From contig NC_089422.1 of assembly GCF_013426205.1 (NCBI RefSeq), forward strand, positions 2,046,001 through 2,110,000: a DNA stretch of 64,000 nt, in the 5' to 3' direction. Made by a program: the position numbers and the translations under genes. Within the stretch, counting starts at the first letter, position 1, and every line of letters starts with the position of its first letter. Positions 1 through 11,575 of the stretch are shown here, piece by piece. Source of the DNA: Metarhizium brunneum (lineage: Eukaryota > Ascomycota > Sordariomycetes > Hypocreales > Clavicipitaceae). Under the pieces are notes generated by a model. The model did no database searches, had not been told where the DNA came from, and saw nothing but the letters and a program-made list of their open reading frames with translations.

Positions 1-2255
1 GGCGCCCGCGTCGCTGTTCCCCGGCAGCCCATCCGGCTTGGGGGCATAGTACGACTCGGCGACGTGCCTGCTCCGCCTGACTGCCAGGTCCTGGCGGCCC
101 GCGTAGTGGTACAGGTAGGGCGTTGTGAAGCTCGGCTCATTGCCCGGGTTGAAGATGGTGTTTCCGAACGGCTTGTTGCCCGGGTACGCGCCCGGCTCAA
201 AGGTCTTCTCGAGCCGCTGGACGAAGCGTTCGGGCCCGCCCATGTACTCGGCCACGGTGCGCAGGTCGTGGTGCGCGTTGAAGGAGTATTCCCACGGCAG
301 CGCCTGGTAGTAGGCGTCGCGCCAGTAGCAGCCGCCGCACGAGAGGGGGTCCTGGGGCACGAAGCCGCTGGTGTTGCGGGGGCCGAGGAAGCCTGTGAAG
401 TTGAGGGCCGTCATGTTGGTGTTCCAGTGGTTGCGCCAGTTGCGCGAGCGGTTGAAGTACGTGGCGAAGGTGTCCTTGCCGAGGCCGGCGGCTACGACGG
501 CGAGGGAGAAGTCGTTCATCGAACTGGAAGATTTGTTAGAAAACGACGACGTTTACAAGAGGGGGGTTTGGTAGGATAACTACTATTCGACGGCTCGGCT
601 GACGGATCGTCCAAACCTGGGCGTGATGTAGCCGAGTTGGCTGTAGTCAGGTAGTGCGCCTTTGCCCTCGGCCGTACTGCCGGTTGGATCTCTCGGGTCA
701 TGGTTGTTTGGGGGCATGGTGTTTGCGTTCTTGAGGAGTGCCTCGTACGCATCTTCCCAGTTGATGCCGCCGTTGGGCGATGCGCCAGCTACTCCCTTGA
801 CGTACGCGTCGGCAAGGACGTTGTCCGCATTGGTGCCGCCTTGCACGGCGCCATTGGAGAAGGATGAGCGGCCGTCTGGAAGCCACCCCGTGTGGCGATA
901 CGTATCAATCAGAGAGCGTATGAATTCCGCGTAGTACTCTTCCTGGAGAACGTGGAAGAGCGCCGTGGTACACCTGTGCTGTTGAACGTGTGAGCGAATC
1001 CACGAGACGGCAAAGACAACCGGGACAAAGAGCTCACAGTGTCCCAGAGGGTAAAGATGTCGTCGTAATACGGCTCGCTGCTGTTCCACCCGGGATTCTC
1101 ACCCGTCTTTCTCGTCGGTAGCAGGTGCATGAAATACATGGCCGTATACAACTGCGTCAGCTTGGTGACGTTGGTGTCCGGGGTGGTTATCCTTCCCAAG
1201 ACGTTGATGTTCCACTCGTCCCGTGTCTTATTCCGAATATCCCAGCCGTCTGATTCCTGGGAAATCTCTTCGTCGACATTACCGCACGCTTGGTCCGTGG
1301 AGATGAAGGACACGCCGACCCGGGAGACGACGTTGGTGTGGTTGAAAGTGAATAAGACGCCGAGACGGGCGGTGTCGGACTGGTATGATGCAGATTTGTT
1401 CGAAAACTCGACAAGATGGTCGGTAGTCTTGTCCTTTCCCAGAAACGTCTTGTATGTGAAAGGACGGTTGAAGTGGCCACAAAAGTAGACGGTCCAGGGA
1501 GCAGCTCTGTTCCAACCCTACGATGTGACGGGGTTAGTTACTTGGCGGAAGGATCCTTCACGGATACGTACGTTGTCGTAAGTTCCCCAACCAATGTATT
1601 TCAAGTCTGTGTTTCCTTTTTTGGTCGGGACTATGCTGATGTTTCCCGCGACAAAGTGCTGCTCCAGGCCTTGGCCTCTATACGACGACAAGACATGCGA
1701 TACGTCGACGAGCACGTTCTTTGCCGCCGCTGTGTTGGGAAACTCGTACCGGTATAGACCGGCCTTTCTGGACGCATATAGCCCGACGACGGTGCCGGAG
1801 CCCAAAGTCGCTTTGTAGTATCCCACCTCGGTGAAGTCCTTCTCGGCGCGTGTATCATTCATGGCATCGCTCAAGGGATTCGTGACGGCCCCAACAACCG
1901 GCATCTGGGACACCACGCCGTATTTCGGCGCGCCGCCCGTGCCACTTTCATGGAGCATACTGAAACCCGTGAAGTTACCGGTGGGCTGGTATCCAGAGTA
2001 TGAGTCGGTGCCGGTGTATAGATCCGGTCCGAGTTTCACCATGCCGAATGGCCACGAGACTCCTGGGAATGTGTTCCCGCCTCCGGTTGACCCGGTCTGG
2101 CATTTTAGTAGACGAAAGCCCTTGGATTGTATTCAGGATCAACTTACGTCTGTCAGGACATATTTTGCCAAGTCAGCTGCATCTGCGCCTGTAGTGACTG
2201 CACATAACAGCCACCAGATGGTGACCATACTGGATGAAGGCTGGCAACGCCGCAT
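1..2255 (-). CDS. GH92 alpha-1,2-mannosidase, secreted, 3' end off window
   Basis: Glycoside hydrolase family 92 exo-alpha-mannosidase, which trims mannose from N-glycans or fungal mannan outside the cell. Exons run 2255-2148, 2096-1572, 1517-1038, 978-584 and 523-1, and the gene continues past base 1. Introns are 51, 54, 59 and 60 nt with GT..AG ends; the 54-nt one has a perfect ACTAAC branch and removes an in-frame TAG. Family signatures are visible: the GMVKLGPD...SGYQPTGNF...HESGTGG block near the N-terminus, YDDIFTLWDT, and GWLPDGRSS followed by GGTNADNVLADAYVKG. The first in-frame ATG is at 2255; an ATG nine codons later (2228) directly opens a signal peptide (MVTIWWLLCAVTTGADA), so the exact start is open. 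The C-terminal portion is missing only because of the window edge. Confidence 0.93.
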
Positions 2256-3401
2256 TACTGATTCCTCGAAATAAATGGAAGTGCTGCATTCAATATTTGG
2301 TCTTTTATTCTCGTACAGCTGAATTCTATTTGCAGGTACACTATTGGGCAAGAAGGGTGTTTGCAATCAAAATACATCTTTGCATCGTACGGAGTATGTC
2401 ACGGCGCCATTCTACCGCGAAGCAAACCCCGCAATGTACGAACACAGAAAAGTAGTATTTACTATTTACTTCCTCGGACTAAAACTTGGGACATCCGACC
2501 ATCCTTGGCCAATTCGTCATTTACCGGGATCTTAGTCCTTGATGCGGCCATCAGCACAAATGGTCAGCGCACGTGGGCGCCGGTAATGTCTGGTAGGAAG
2601 ACAAGAAATAGAACTCGGAGACGCCAAGTTCCGAGAGAAAACAGCAAATTCGACCGTGTGTACACCACGTGAATAATCAGTTGCGTTGCAATGGGCTCCA
2701 AGGGCGGGGGTTACATCGATGTGATGGATGGGGATGCCTTGCAGGTGTGACGAACGAATTCATCCTGAGCGCAACTGGATCGGAGTTTTTGATTCATTTT
2801 TTGTCCTTGGGGCCCGATTTCATGGACATATTCAAACTAAACTGATTACCTTGGCAAAAAAAGTTGCTTGTCCGACCACTTTATTTTCTAAGACGAATGA
2901 GAATGAAGGACTGCGGAGTGTGATGTTGTGTCTGTGGAAAGCGATACTCGGACGACGCCGATGCCATTGCAAACCGAGCCAAACACTGCGCATCAGTTGA
3001 GGGTCAATTCCATACTGCGATATTTGCTCCGGCGACATGACAATATACAAGCCGTCTGTATATAGTTGATGGTGTCGGAGAAATGCCATCGACGGACGAA
3101 TAACGAGATATCGATTAAAGATGTTTTTTCGCGTGCTAGGTACTCGGTACGCGCTCACTTGCGATAATACCGCGGCTTCTCTGGTACTGGTACCTACCGA
3201 AGCGGCGGGGAGAACTGCATAATCTTGGATGAGCTGGCCAATCAAAATACAAAATTCAACTCTGCAACTTGCCTCACTTCTAAAACACGACTTGAGCGAA
3301 TGGCAACTCCTCGGACCACACTTTTCCAGCAAGTATCCCAGTGACGTGAGGGACGAGACATTCATCACATGGAAATCCCATAATGTGAGCTTATCGGGTG
3401 G
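2256..3401. other. Gene-free stretch upstream of GH92 gene
   Basis: No recognisable gene. AATAAAAG-like A/T-rich sequence around 2295-2310 on the minus strand could serve as the GH92 promoter core. A 177-codon open frame on the minus strand (2832-3365) resembles no family I know and has no promoter or splice support, so it is not annotated. Confidence 0.5.
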
Positions 3402-3830
3402 CTGGCCGACACCTCTACCGGTTTAACGACTGCCGTGCCAGTTGCGAAGACACAGAAGAGTCTGGCTAATGAGAAAGGCTCTATTGAAGCGGCGCCCGAT
3501 AAGCAGCGTAAAAGGAAATGGGCTCCCAAGGTAAAGACTGGTTGTACCACATGTAGGTACGTTCAAGTTGTAACCGCAGGACCATGTCCGACCAACATCA
3601 TCCCACGATGTACCCATCCATCGCGTGGTCAATAACCTGCCCAACACTCTGATAGAAAGCGCCGTGTCAAGTGCGATGAACTCCAGCCCAGCTGCCGTGT
3701 ATGTGTCTGGTGGAAGAAAATGCGAATGGTACTTGCGACCAGCCCAATTTCCGGAGCTACCCATATCATCTTTGGCCTCGCAGCCCTCCCATACAGTCTC
3801 GCCTCCCGGACTGCTCCTCCTGGCATTTCA
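3402..3830 (+). pseudogene. Relic of Zn(II)2Cys6 transcription factor N-terminus
   Basis: A plus-strand frame reads KVKTGCTTCR up to 3556. A plausible 99-nt intron (3557-3655, GTACGT..TAG) follows, then KRRVKCDELQPSCRVC. This is the first five cysteines of a fungal zinc cluster (Cx2Cx6Cx6Cx2C). The sixth cysteine (GGRKCEW) lies in the next frame, so one extra base around 3703-3706 breaks the gene. No ATG opens the frame and no fungal_trans middle region follows before 4.7 kb. The best reading is a truncated, frameshifted relic; an unseen upstream exon could supply a start but would not repair the frameshift. Confidence 0.55.
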
Positions 3831-4728
3831 ATATATGTCAATGGCACTGAGGCAAGGCACTAGGAGAAATCAATTGCCAGATCCTGCCAAGTCGCATAGA
3901 CCCTAACCGCTGTGTACTCATGGCGGTGTTTAGAGCTGTTTCTAAGTTATCCACACAGAAGATTCACCAAAAGATGATCCGCATACATGTAGCGACATGT
4001 GCGGTGGAAGTGAGAGATGTCTTAGTAGATGGGGGGCTTGGGAGTTGTCTAATAGCGCAAAAGACGATTTAGTTGTGTAGTTTAAAGATGTCACAATAAC
4101 CTGCAACATGTAACAGAGCTTTAAGAGGTATGTACTGACGCTATAGCTCGTTACTATACACATGCATCGCAAATAAGACTTTTTATTTTTAAACAATCCC
4201 CCCGAGTGGCGGAAGAAAGTAGTAGTAAATAACCAGCCCTAACCCTAACCCTAACCTTAACCAACATGCCCAGTGCAATTCTGCGCATCTTGCGAATTGT
4301 ACCCAATGCGCATTATAAAGACATGATTCAAATAGAAGACAGCTTATGAGAATTCTTTACATGTATAATAATAATTATTAGGTATCTTGATAAGTCCTCT
4401 GCTCTGCTAGTCCTCCAGGGAGTAACTTACAGGTGACGCCAACCCTCGACAATGGACCCACTTCCGACTGATCTTGACCCAAAATGTGGGCCTGACAGGA
4501 AGCAGGCGGTGTGAGAAAATTTGTCGGTCAACCAAGGCAGAATCCGTCCCGCCATCATCCATCACCATTATATCCCACTACTGAACGCGTTCAAATAGTT
4601 GCCAATCGACCCATCTGAGAGACATTTTGCCGGAGATACCGACTACCACGTACTAGGAAAGGCGTTTCCGCCGTGAAACTCGCATCCCGGAAGCGTGCGA
4701 CGGTGGGAAACGCACCCAACAACCCGCA
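3831..4728. other. Gene-free stretch with interstitial telomere tract
   Basis: No coding signal seen. It holds A/T-rich segments (about 4340-4385) and the telomere-like tract listed separately, and leads into the promoter of the gene starting at 4729. Confidence 0.5.
4237..4262 (+). repeat. Interstitial telomeric repeat (CCCTAA)3 plus CCTTAACC
   Basis: Three perfect CCCTAA units followed by one degenerate unit. TTAGGG is the telomere repeat of most filamentous fungi. Orientation is CCCTAA on the plus strand, the orientation expected at a left chromosome end. Confidence 0.85.
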
Positions 4729-7014
4729 ATGGGACGCAGACCGAACCCTCTGATCCTCGAGTACTTCGAGCGCGGGCCCAAGTTGAACGACAACAGCAAT
4801 CGATACCCTCATACGTGCAAGCAATGCGGAGAGAACTTCCCCAAGGGTCGAATCGACAGTTTGACAACTCATATCACCAAACGATGCCCCGCCATTTCCG
4901 ACTCGGAACGCATGCGAGCCTGTCTCGAACTCCACGGCATCACACAAGCGAGAACGGCTGCCGAGCGACACCAACAAGTCCAGGCGGCCCAGGCGGCCCA
5001 GGCTGCAGCTCAGGCTAATGGACAGCAGATATCTCCGAGTGCGCTGCCTCAGGGATGGAGTGCACTTGAGACTCTGGCAGAGGCTTCGCGTCAGGTAGAC
5101 TTGAATGAGAACAGCCGCGGAAATAAACCCTCGACGGCGCAACCACAAGCAAATGGCGTCCAAAATGCGGAGCGATTCGAACTACAGGAACAGTATACTC
5201 TCGATAACCCACCTACCAACTATGAAACTACTCGGGCGCAGGCAACCGGGAAGAAGGGTGAGCTTCTACAGGCGGACCTATCGTGCCCAGCTTCAGGAAA
5301 CACTAACATGTACCAGGCACAGCAGCTTTCCAAACACCTCCGCCCACCGCCACGGAACTATCACCAGAAGAGAGACTCCAGGCCCTTCTTCCAGCGAGCG
5401 AATCCTCTCCTGACGCGACTAACCTCTCTGTCGCGGTGGCCGCTGCTGCTCGTCTCAACCCGTCCTTCCTCGACCCTCAACTCGTCAATGGCGATGCGAC
5501 CCCTACATCTCCATCTGTTGCGGATAGCGCCGGGGCAGCGGCGGCCGACAGCACTCCTACCACGGCCGTCGATACTACCGCTATTCAACCTTGGGGAGAA
5601 ATGACCTACTTGACAGTTACATCGCCAGCTCCCATTCCTACAGACAACCCGCCAGTGGCGCCTCTCCCGCTGATTCGAGGCGGCGTTCGCATGGATACAA
5701 GTGCAGGCGTACTTAATGGAAGATCCCGTAACTTCAGATCAAAGTTCACCGCTGCCAGGCGTCAAGAAGTCAAAGAGGTTCGCAAGGTGGGGGCTTGTAT
5801 TCGATGCCGTATTCTGCGCAAGATCTGCAGCAAAGGAACGCCGTGTGACACCTGCCGCAAAGTTCTTTCCCCTCGCGTTTGGATGACGGGTTGCGTTCGC
5901 TCACGCTTACACGAGCAATTGGATCTGTACTCTGCCGGAGTCCAAGTTGTCTTATCCCAAAACCGCATCAATATGCTCAAGGAGCAACTAAACCTGGTGA
6001 ATAACGGCGCCGTAGTCGAAGTTTCCCACTTTGCAGAAACCAACAAAAACATTGTTCTAGCCGCGGCCGCGGCCGTAATAGAGCCCCTCCAGCAAGAAGG
6101 TGTCACGCCCGAGGCCCAGGAATCCCTCCACCAAGTCATCATGATTGATCAAGACAAAGACGACGTGCCCGGAAAAGTAGAAAGCTACATGCGCGACGTT
6201 CTAGACCTCTTCATCGAGCGCGAGCCGTCCAAGTTCATGCGCGTCACCCTCGAAACGGCCAAGTCGCAGCTCGCCATTAAGACGGACGAGCCGCTCAAAA
6301 AAGCCCTCGAGCTATGGGGGCTCGTGGAAAGCATCGACCGCGAGCGGCAATGGAGCATCGCCGAAAAGCCCAGCGCCGACTCCGAACACGGGCGTCCCAT
6401 CAAGGAGGCGGAAAACGAAAGCGACGCAGACATCTACACCATGATATGCATGCAGCTCAACGCCGCGGCGGAGCGCAAGGCAAATAGCACTTCCAAGGCT
6501 CTGCTGAACCTCATGGACCGCCAGTTGGCAGACAGCAAAACCAAGGTCGGCTTCAACATTTACCTAGCGGCCTTGATATTCCTCAACTGCGTCGAGAAGT
6601 CGACGTGGGCGTTCAAGGCCTGGGAACAAGACCACCTGCGTCCCGGCTGGCCGCTCGAGCGCGACCCAAGCGTCTTCACCCAGCAGGGCGGCAACTTGGC
6701 CGGCCTGATCAAGATGCTCCTGGGGATACGCAAGGCGCTTCCGCAGACGTGCCGCGGCGCGGATGGCAAGCTGGCCACGCAGGACCAGGATGCTGTCGTG
6801 GTCAAGTTTTTCCAGGACCTGGACATGGAGTGTATGCATTCACCGCCTCCCCAACTTATTGGCCAACTATTCATTTCAGCTGACTTCTCTTTGTTCTTTG
6901 ACAGATGACACTATTGAAGCTCGCCAGCGCGGCTCGCAGTTCTCCCCTGCAGACTCGCGCTCGCTCGAACTCATGTTCTGCTCGCACTTGCTGCTCCCTA
7001 ATGCACCGGCGTAA
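4729..7014 (+). CDS. Fungal transcription factor with BED-like C2HC finger and C6-like zinc cluster
   Basis: Putative nuclear regulator of 717 aa. Exons 4729-5257, 5317-6831 and 6905-7014; introns 59 nt (GTGAGC, CTAAC branch) and 73 nt (GTATGC). The N-terminal MGRRPNP segment leads into a BED/C2HC-like finger: C30, C33, H48, C53. A Gln/Ala-rich linker (about 75-100) follows. A second cysteine array lies near 337-369: C-x2-C-x6-C-x5-C-x2-C-x12-C, an expanded C6 cluster whose last loop is longer than the usual 6-9 residues. The remainder (about 370-700) is helical-looking with an Ala-rich run. I recognise the architecture as conserved in Sordariomycetes but cannot name an ortholog safely. It is convergent with SEC5 (345 bp apart). 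Confidence 0.82.
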
Positions 7015-7359
7015 CCGGACGAGTTGTAGGCTTTGAAAATCGTATGTGAGATGCATAATGAATGGATGGATAATGTAGAGATACCTTTTTAATTTATTGG
7101 CGTTGGGGTGGTTTTCGGATCGGGGTAGACAAAACAAATGATGCGCGAGCCTTGCTTACTTGCTTCTCGTGGTGGCGAGCCATGTTTCAGCCCAAAAGGT
7201 AATATGGCTGGATGCCTAGGTAGGGAGCTACTTTATCAGACACTCTAAACGTGTATTAAACTGGAGAGAATACTTGTGATCAAAATGCCTTAAAAAAGTG
7301 ACATTCATGCAAAGGCTAATAGTCAGTTTCAACACGCTACATCATCTTGTGCCATACAC
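7015..7359. other. Convergent 3' intergenic region
   Basis: The 345 bp between two convergent genes presumably hold both polyadenylation regions; nothing else is visible. Confidence 0.5.
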
Positions 7360-10300
7360 TCATGCCTGCTCCTTGCTCGACGCAGCTCCGGGGTCGACTT
7401 TTGGACCCGATCGCTTTTGCTTCTTGAAACATGCAAACTCGTTCTTACTCGCCTCCCTCAGCTTCTTAAGGATGCTCCTCATCTCGGGTAACTCGCTCTG
7501 CAACCTAGCACGGGCGTCATTATCCGTCCGCCCATCCAGCTCCTGATAAATTTGGCTCTGCAGCTCCGAGGCCTTATCAGTCGTATACTGGCTTAGCGTC
7601 TGGGCAACAAACTCTACGTCGAGGGTAGCCTGCATAAGAGCCTCGAGTGAGTAGCGGGGACGTTTGCGGAACGCGTCCAGTAGTTGGAGGGACGTTTGCT
7701 CGAGCAAGAATGACAATACTTGGGAGGTGAGTGAGGGTGCAGTGGTGGACACCTGGGAGTGCACGAGGACGAGGGCAAGGAGAGCTTCGTAGATGTAGGG
7801 TTTTGCGGTGGATGGGCGGGTATTCACTGGCGGTTCCCAGTCGGCGAGGGAAAGACCTGCAGATATGATGGCATGGAGGGTCTCGATGGATTGTTTGGTA
7901 TATGATTGGAAGAGCCGGGCGTCGATCTGGCCGAGGACGTCGCGGATGGTTTTGGATTCGTCGGTGAGTTTGACGGAGAAGGCATTTTCAAATTGCGAAT
8001 TGAGGCTGGGGACGACTTGGGAGCGGAGGGCTTGGAGATTACTAAGAGTTAGGAGCATGCGAATGTTCTGTTGTCTGTGGTCAACAAAAGGAGGCGATTT
8101 ACAGCGGGTGTGTGGTATTAGACTTACTCGGTCACCAGCGTCCAAGATACTCTTGCTGGGGATAGAATTAGGCACATATGCCGGCGACGCGTCCTGCGAA
8201 ACTTCCCACTCGTCGTCATTCTTCTTGAGCGCTCGTTCCGCATTCTCTACCATCCCACTCAGCGCCTTATACAACGTGGTGACGTATTGACTGCGAACCA
8301 TCTGCAGTAGCTTTGTTGGCGGTGGTAGCACAATATTCCCTGCGCCAGGCTTCTCCATTGCTTCAGGGATGTACAGGATTTTCTGCATCCCAGACAACAC
8401 AGCCCCCTCAAACGCGGCAAAGATTGCGGGCATGCGAGTGACATCGCCAGATTCCGCAGGACGCCGCCAATCCTCAACGTACTTGATATTTTCGGCATCA
8501 CGATTCCATGCGGCGCAAAGAGCAGTGACGCAACGATCCCTGGACATACCAACAAGAGTCTTCAGAAGCTCAACAACCTGGCCGTCAGCAGAGGAGATAG
8601 GGCTGAGGCTGGCCATTTCAGCAGCAGCTGACCCAACCAGTGACAGCATTTTGGAGAGATACTCCACGCCACTGATGGAATTCGACCACGGCGGCCAGAA
8701 CGCAAGCTTTTCCCACGATTCTCCCCTTCTGGGTGAGGGGGGTGGGGGGTTATTGGAGTCAAAATTGAATCGAGGGTCGCGCAGCGACGTTGGCGACAAT
8801 GGGTTGTTGACGCCGCCCGCGGAAGCAGGGGACATCGGCGACAGAAGTGGAGGTGAGAACAATAGCGAAATATCTTCGGGTGGAATCTCGACAAAGAAGG
8901 CGTGAACGTGTTCCCGCAAAAGTTCAACCAATTCCACCATTCCCTTTTCCAAGTCACTTACAGCCTGCGGTGATAGCCGATGCTGGCTTCGAGATTCTCC
9001 ATTGTATCCCACGGGGAGAGACTGTTGTGTTTTGCCACTGACGAAACCTTGAGCAGTCTGCCAGAACTCTACTACTTCTCCTAAAATGCCTTGGGACGAG
9101 ATGAGACCAGCCAAAAAAGCAAGCATCTTGTCCCAGAGTTCAATGACGTCGGTAGAATCCGACGATGAAATCTTGCCTTCAATGGATTGACGACCTAGCG
9201 TCCGCAAGTACGAGGCCAAGATTTGAGGTGCCGGTTTCTCGTTGTTAGCGAGTCTGCGTCGTAGAACCTCGATTTCGACCTTGGACCGATCGGCTGACCC
9301 TTGGATCTTGCTTCGCAAGTGATCATGCCTGCTTAGAAGCCATACCCAGATCGGATTGTCTTCAACACCCAGCTCAAACAACAGTCCAATCAGCTCCATG
9401 TGCTGATCCTGCTGCCTACCACCCATGCTTTCTGATCTTGAGAAGTGTAGCGACACCAACTTCTTCCATATATCCTTCTTGAAGGCTTGTACCTGCTGAT
9501 CCACGTCATTCCACATACGTCCTGCAAGAACCAACATGTATAATTGCTTGTCGCTTGGTGACTGCCCATTGAGATTCCTAGACAACTGTTTTGCTTCGTC
9601 GGCAAACTTTCTCGCCCGGTTATAGCTCTCTACCAGGGTGTCGTAGTCTTTGCGCTTAATACTGTCTGCCACAGTAGCACTCAATTCGACGAAATCCCTA
9701 AACTCATCCAAGTAGGTTGAGACATTGCGCAAATGTTTCTCCTTTTCGCGACCACCGAGCGCAGGACCCCAAACATCTTCGGCCTTGGCAGATACATCTA
9801 GGAGCGGCGCCTTGATACCCATGACACCGTATTCGCTTTCCTTGATCAGGGCATTTTTTTTCCGATTGTCTGATATGGGAAGAGCAAGAGGGTTATTGAG
9901 GCCCAGGGTGGCACCGCTAGCACTGCTGCGACCAAAGCTTGTGCGACTGGAATGGCGTGAGTGGCGGCCGGATTGCCGTTGCTGGACCGGGTCGATGCCG
10001 CGATACTTCATTTCCTTGTAGACATTGTCAATGGTTGCCTTGGCTTTCACGAAACGTTCAAAGTTGCTTTCGACAAGGACTTTGAGCGACGCCGACTTCT
10101 GATCGATCGATTGCGACAGAACATCGAGTCCTTGCAACAAGGTATTGGTATCGGCATTTGAGTGCATTTGAGAGATAAACAGGGCCGGGGAGAAGGTGGT
10201 GGATGAAAGCATAAATCGGTTTCCTAGCAGCTTATTAGCATTAGGGCTATATCTTCTTGTTAGGTTGGTAGCTACAAGCACGCACTGAGTCGGGCATCGT

Positions 10301-10601
10301 CTTGTACCGGCAGGCCCAGCTGCTTCAATGACCTCACAACGCTGTCCGAGGTGCCTAGGGGGTCTGCTTCATCCTTTTGTACTAGATTGCCTATTCCACC
10401 TTGTCCGCTTTCCCCAACGAAGCTTTTCCGCCCCCCAAAGGCCGACCCGAGGGCTTCGTAACGCGACTTTCGTCGGCCTTGCTTCGCGCCGTGGTCATCT
10501 TCCGCGGATTCCTCCCCGGCATCCTTTTCTGGGGGCCACATCTCGGGGTAAGAAGTGGGGAGCTGGTAGAATTCGAGTACTTTTCGTTCGTAATCAGCCA
10601 T
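7360..10601 (-). CDS. sec5: Exocyst complex component Sec5
   Basis: Subunit of the octameric exocyst, which tethers Golgi-derived vesicles at growing hyphal tips and septa. Exons 10601-10286, 10223-8128 and 8067-7360; introns 62 nt (GTGCGT..CTAG) and 60 nt (GTAAGT..CAG) give 1039 aa. The N-terminus MADYERKVLEFYQLP and the block SIDQKSASLKVLVESNFERF followed by KATIDNVYKEM are typical of fungal Sec5. A Ser/Arg-rich linker and a long helical-rod region follow. No signal peptide or membrane span. The ATG at 10601 is the first in frame and gives the conserved N-terminus. Divergent from the isocitrate dehydrogenase gene with about 0.97 kb between starts. The protein looks intact. Confidence 0.9.
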
Positions 10602-11575
10602 GATGGGCGTTTAGGAGACTGAAATGCTATTCGTAGGGCTGCGTGCTATCAATGGAATAGGTGACGTCGGCATGAAGGTGGCACAGGGGAGTCGAGAGCA
10701 CGCACTCGGCTCAATGCCGTAGAGATTGCCTAGTCACCTGCAAGCTGTGAGCCCATGAATGGTGCACTGGGCAAACACGGTGTTTCTTCCGTAGTGACAG
10801 TAATTTCCTGATGAACAGACGGAGCACCGCGATGACGCTTGGCATGGTCCTGGGGAGCTGCTGTCTTGAACGGACGTGGCTAGCAGCTGCTGAAACACTC
10901 AGCCACAGAAGGCTACGGCCACGCGCCACAAATTATCGGCGGCTGGCTGCGGATCCATTCACCATCAGCCTCGTGCGGCTCACCTTGGTCGGCCACCTTC
11001 GGGCTCGGTGTGCTGCCACGCATTTCCGACGGCTCCGAGCCGCTGGGCCGACCAAAACAGCCGGCATAGCGAGAGAAAAAAAATGAAAAATGGATCGACG
11101 CCACAGGTTCCTTCCCCAAGCTTACCCATGCCGTGGCTGGTGTCTCCATCGTTGGATTCTCACCCGGCCTGCGATTTGTCAGTTCCTCAAGCAATTGGGG
11201 TGTATCTGGCATCAAGACCCGGTCCTTTGCGTCTGTTTCTGGTGCACAGGAGCCGCCGAGTGTGGCATGTTACATTGATCAGAGGCCTGTAGACGCTGGG
11301 CACCAGGGGCGGCGTCAGAGGCCGTTTTGAATTCACGCGATTCCCGTACTCTGTTGTGCCGGCAGAGTGGTTCGGCAGCAGAAACCTACGCGCAAGCCAC
11401 ACTTTGATCCGCTCTGTATCGACGGCTTCCCGAATTTGTCCACTCCCAAAACTTTGTACGGCTTGAAGAGTTCCGACTTTACTTTTATTCCCTCCATATC
11501 TGCTCTTGCACCAGCGTCGCTTTGCTGCTTGCGTTTTCTCTCGGGACTCTATCGCTCACATTATATCGCATCAAG
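10602..11575. promoter_or_regulatory. Divergent promoter region sec5 / IDH2
   Basis: Non-coding 974 bp between two divergent housekeeping genes. A pyrimidine-rich stretch (about 11480-11570) precedes the IDH2 start codon, as is common for highly expressed fungal genes. No open frame here shows family features. Confidence 0.5.

Noticed and set aside
1518..1541. An in-frame TAG in the GH92 gene, seemingly a nonsense mutation or a 24-nt intron
   Set aside because: A 54-nt intron (1518-1571) with GTACGT donor, ACTAAC branch and TAG acceptor removes it and keeps the frame.
2832..3365. 177-codon minus-strand open frame
   Set aside because: No known domain, no promoter or splice support, composition like its non-coding surroundings.
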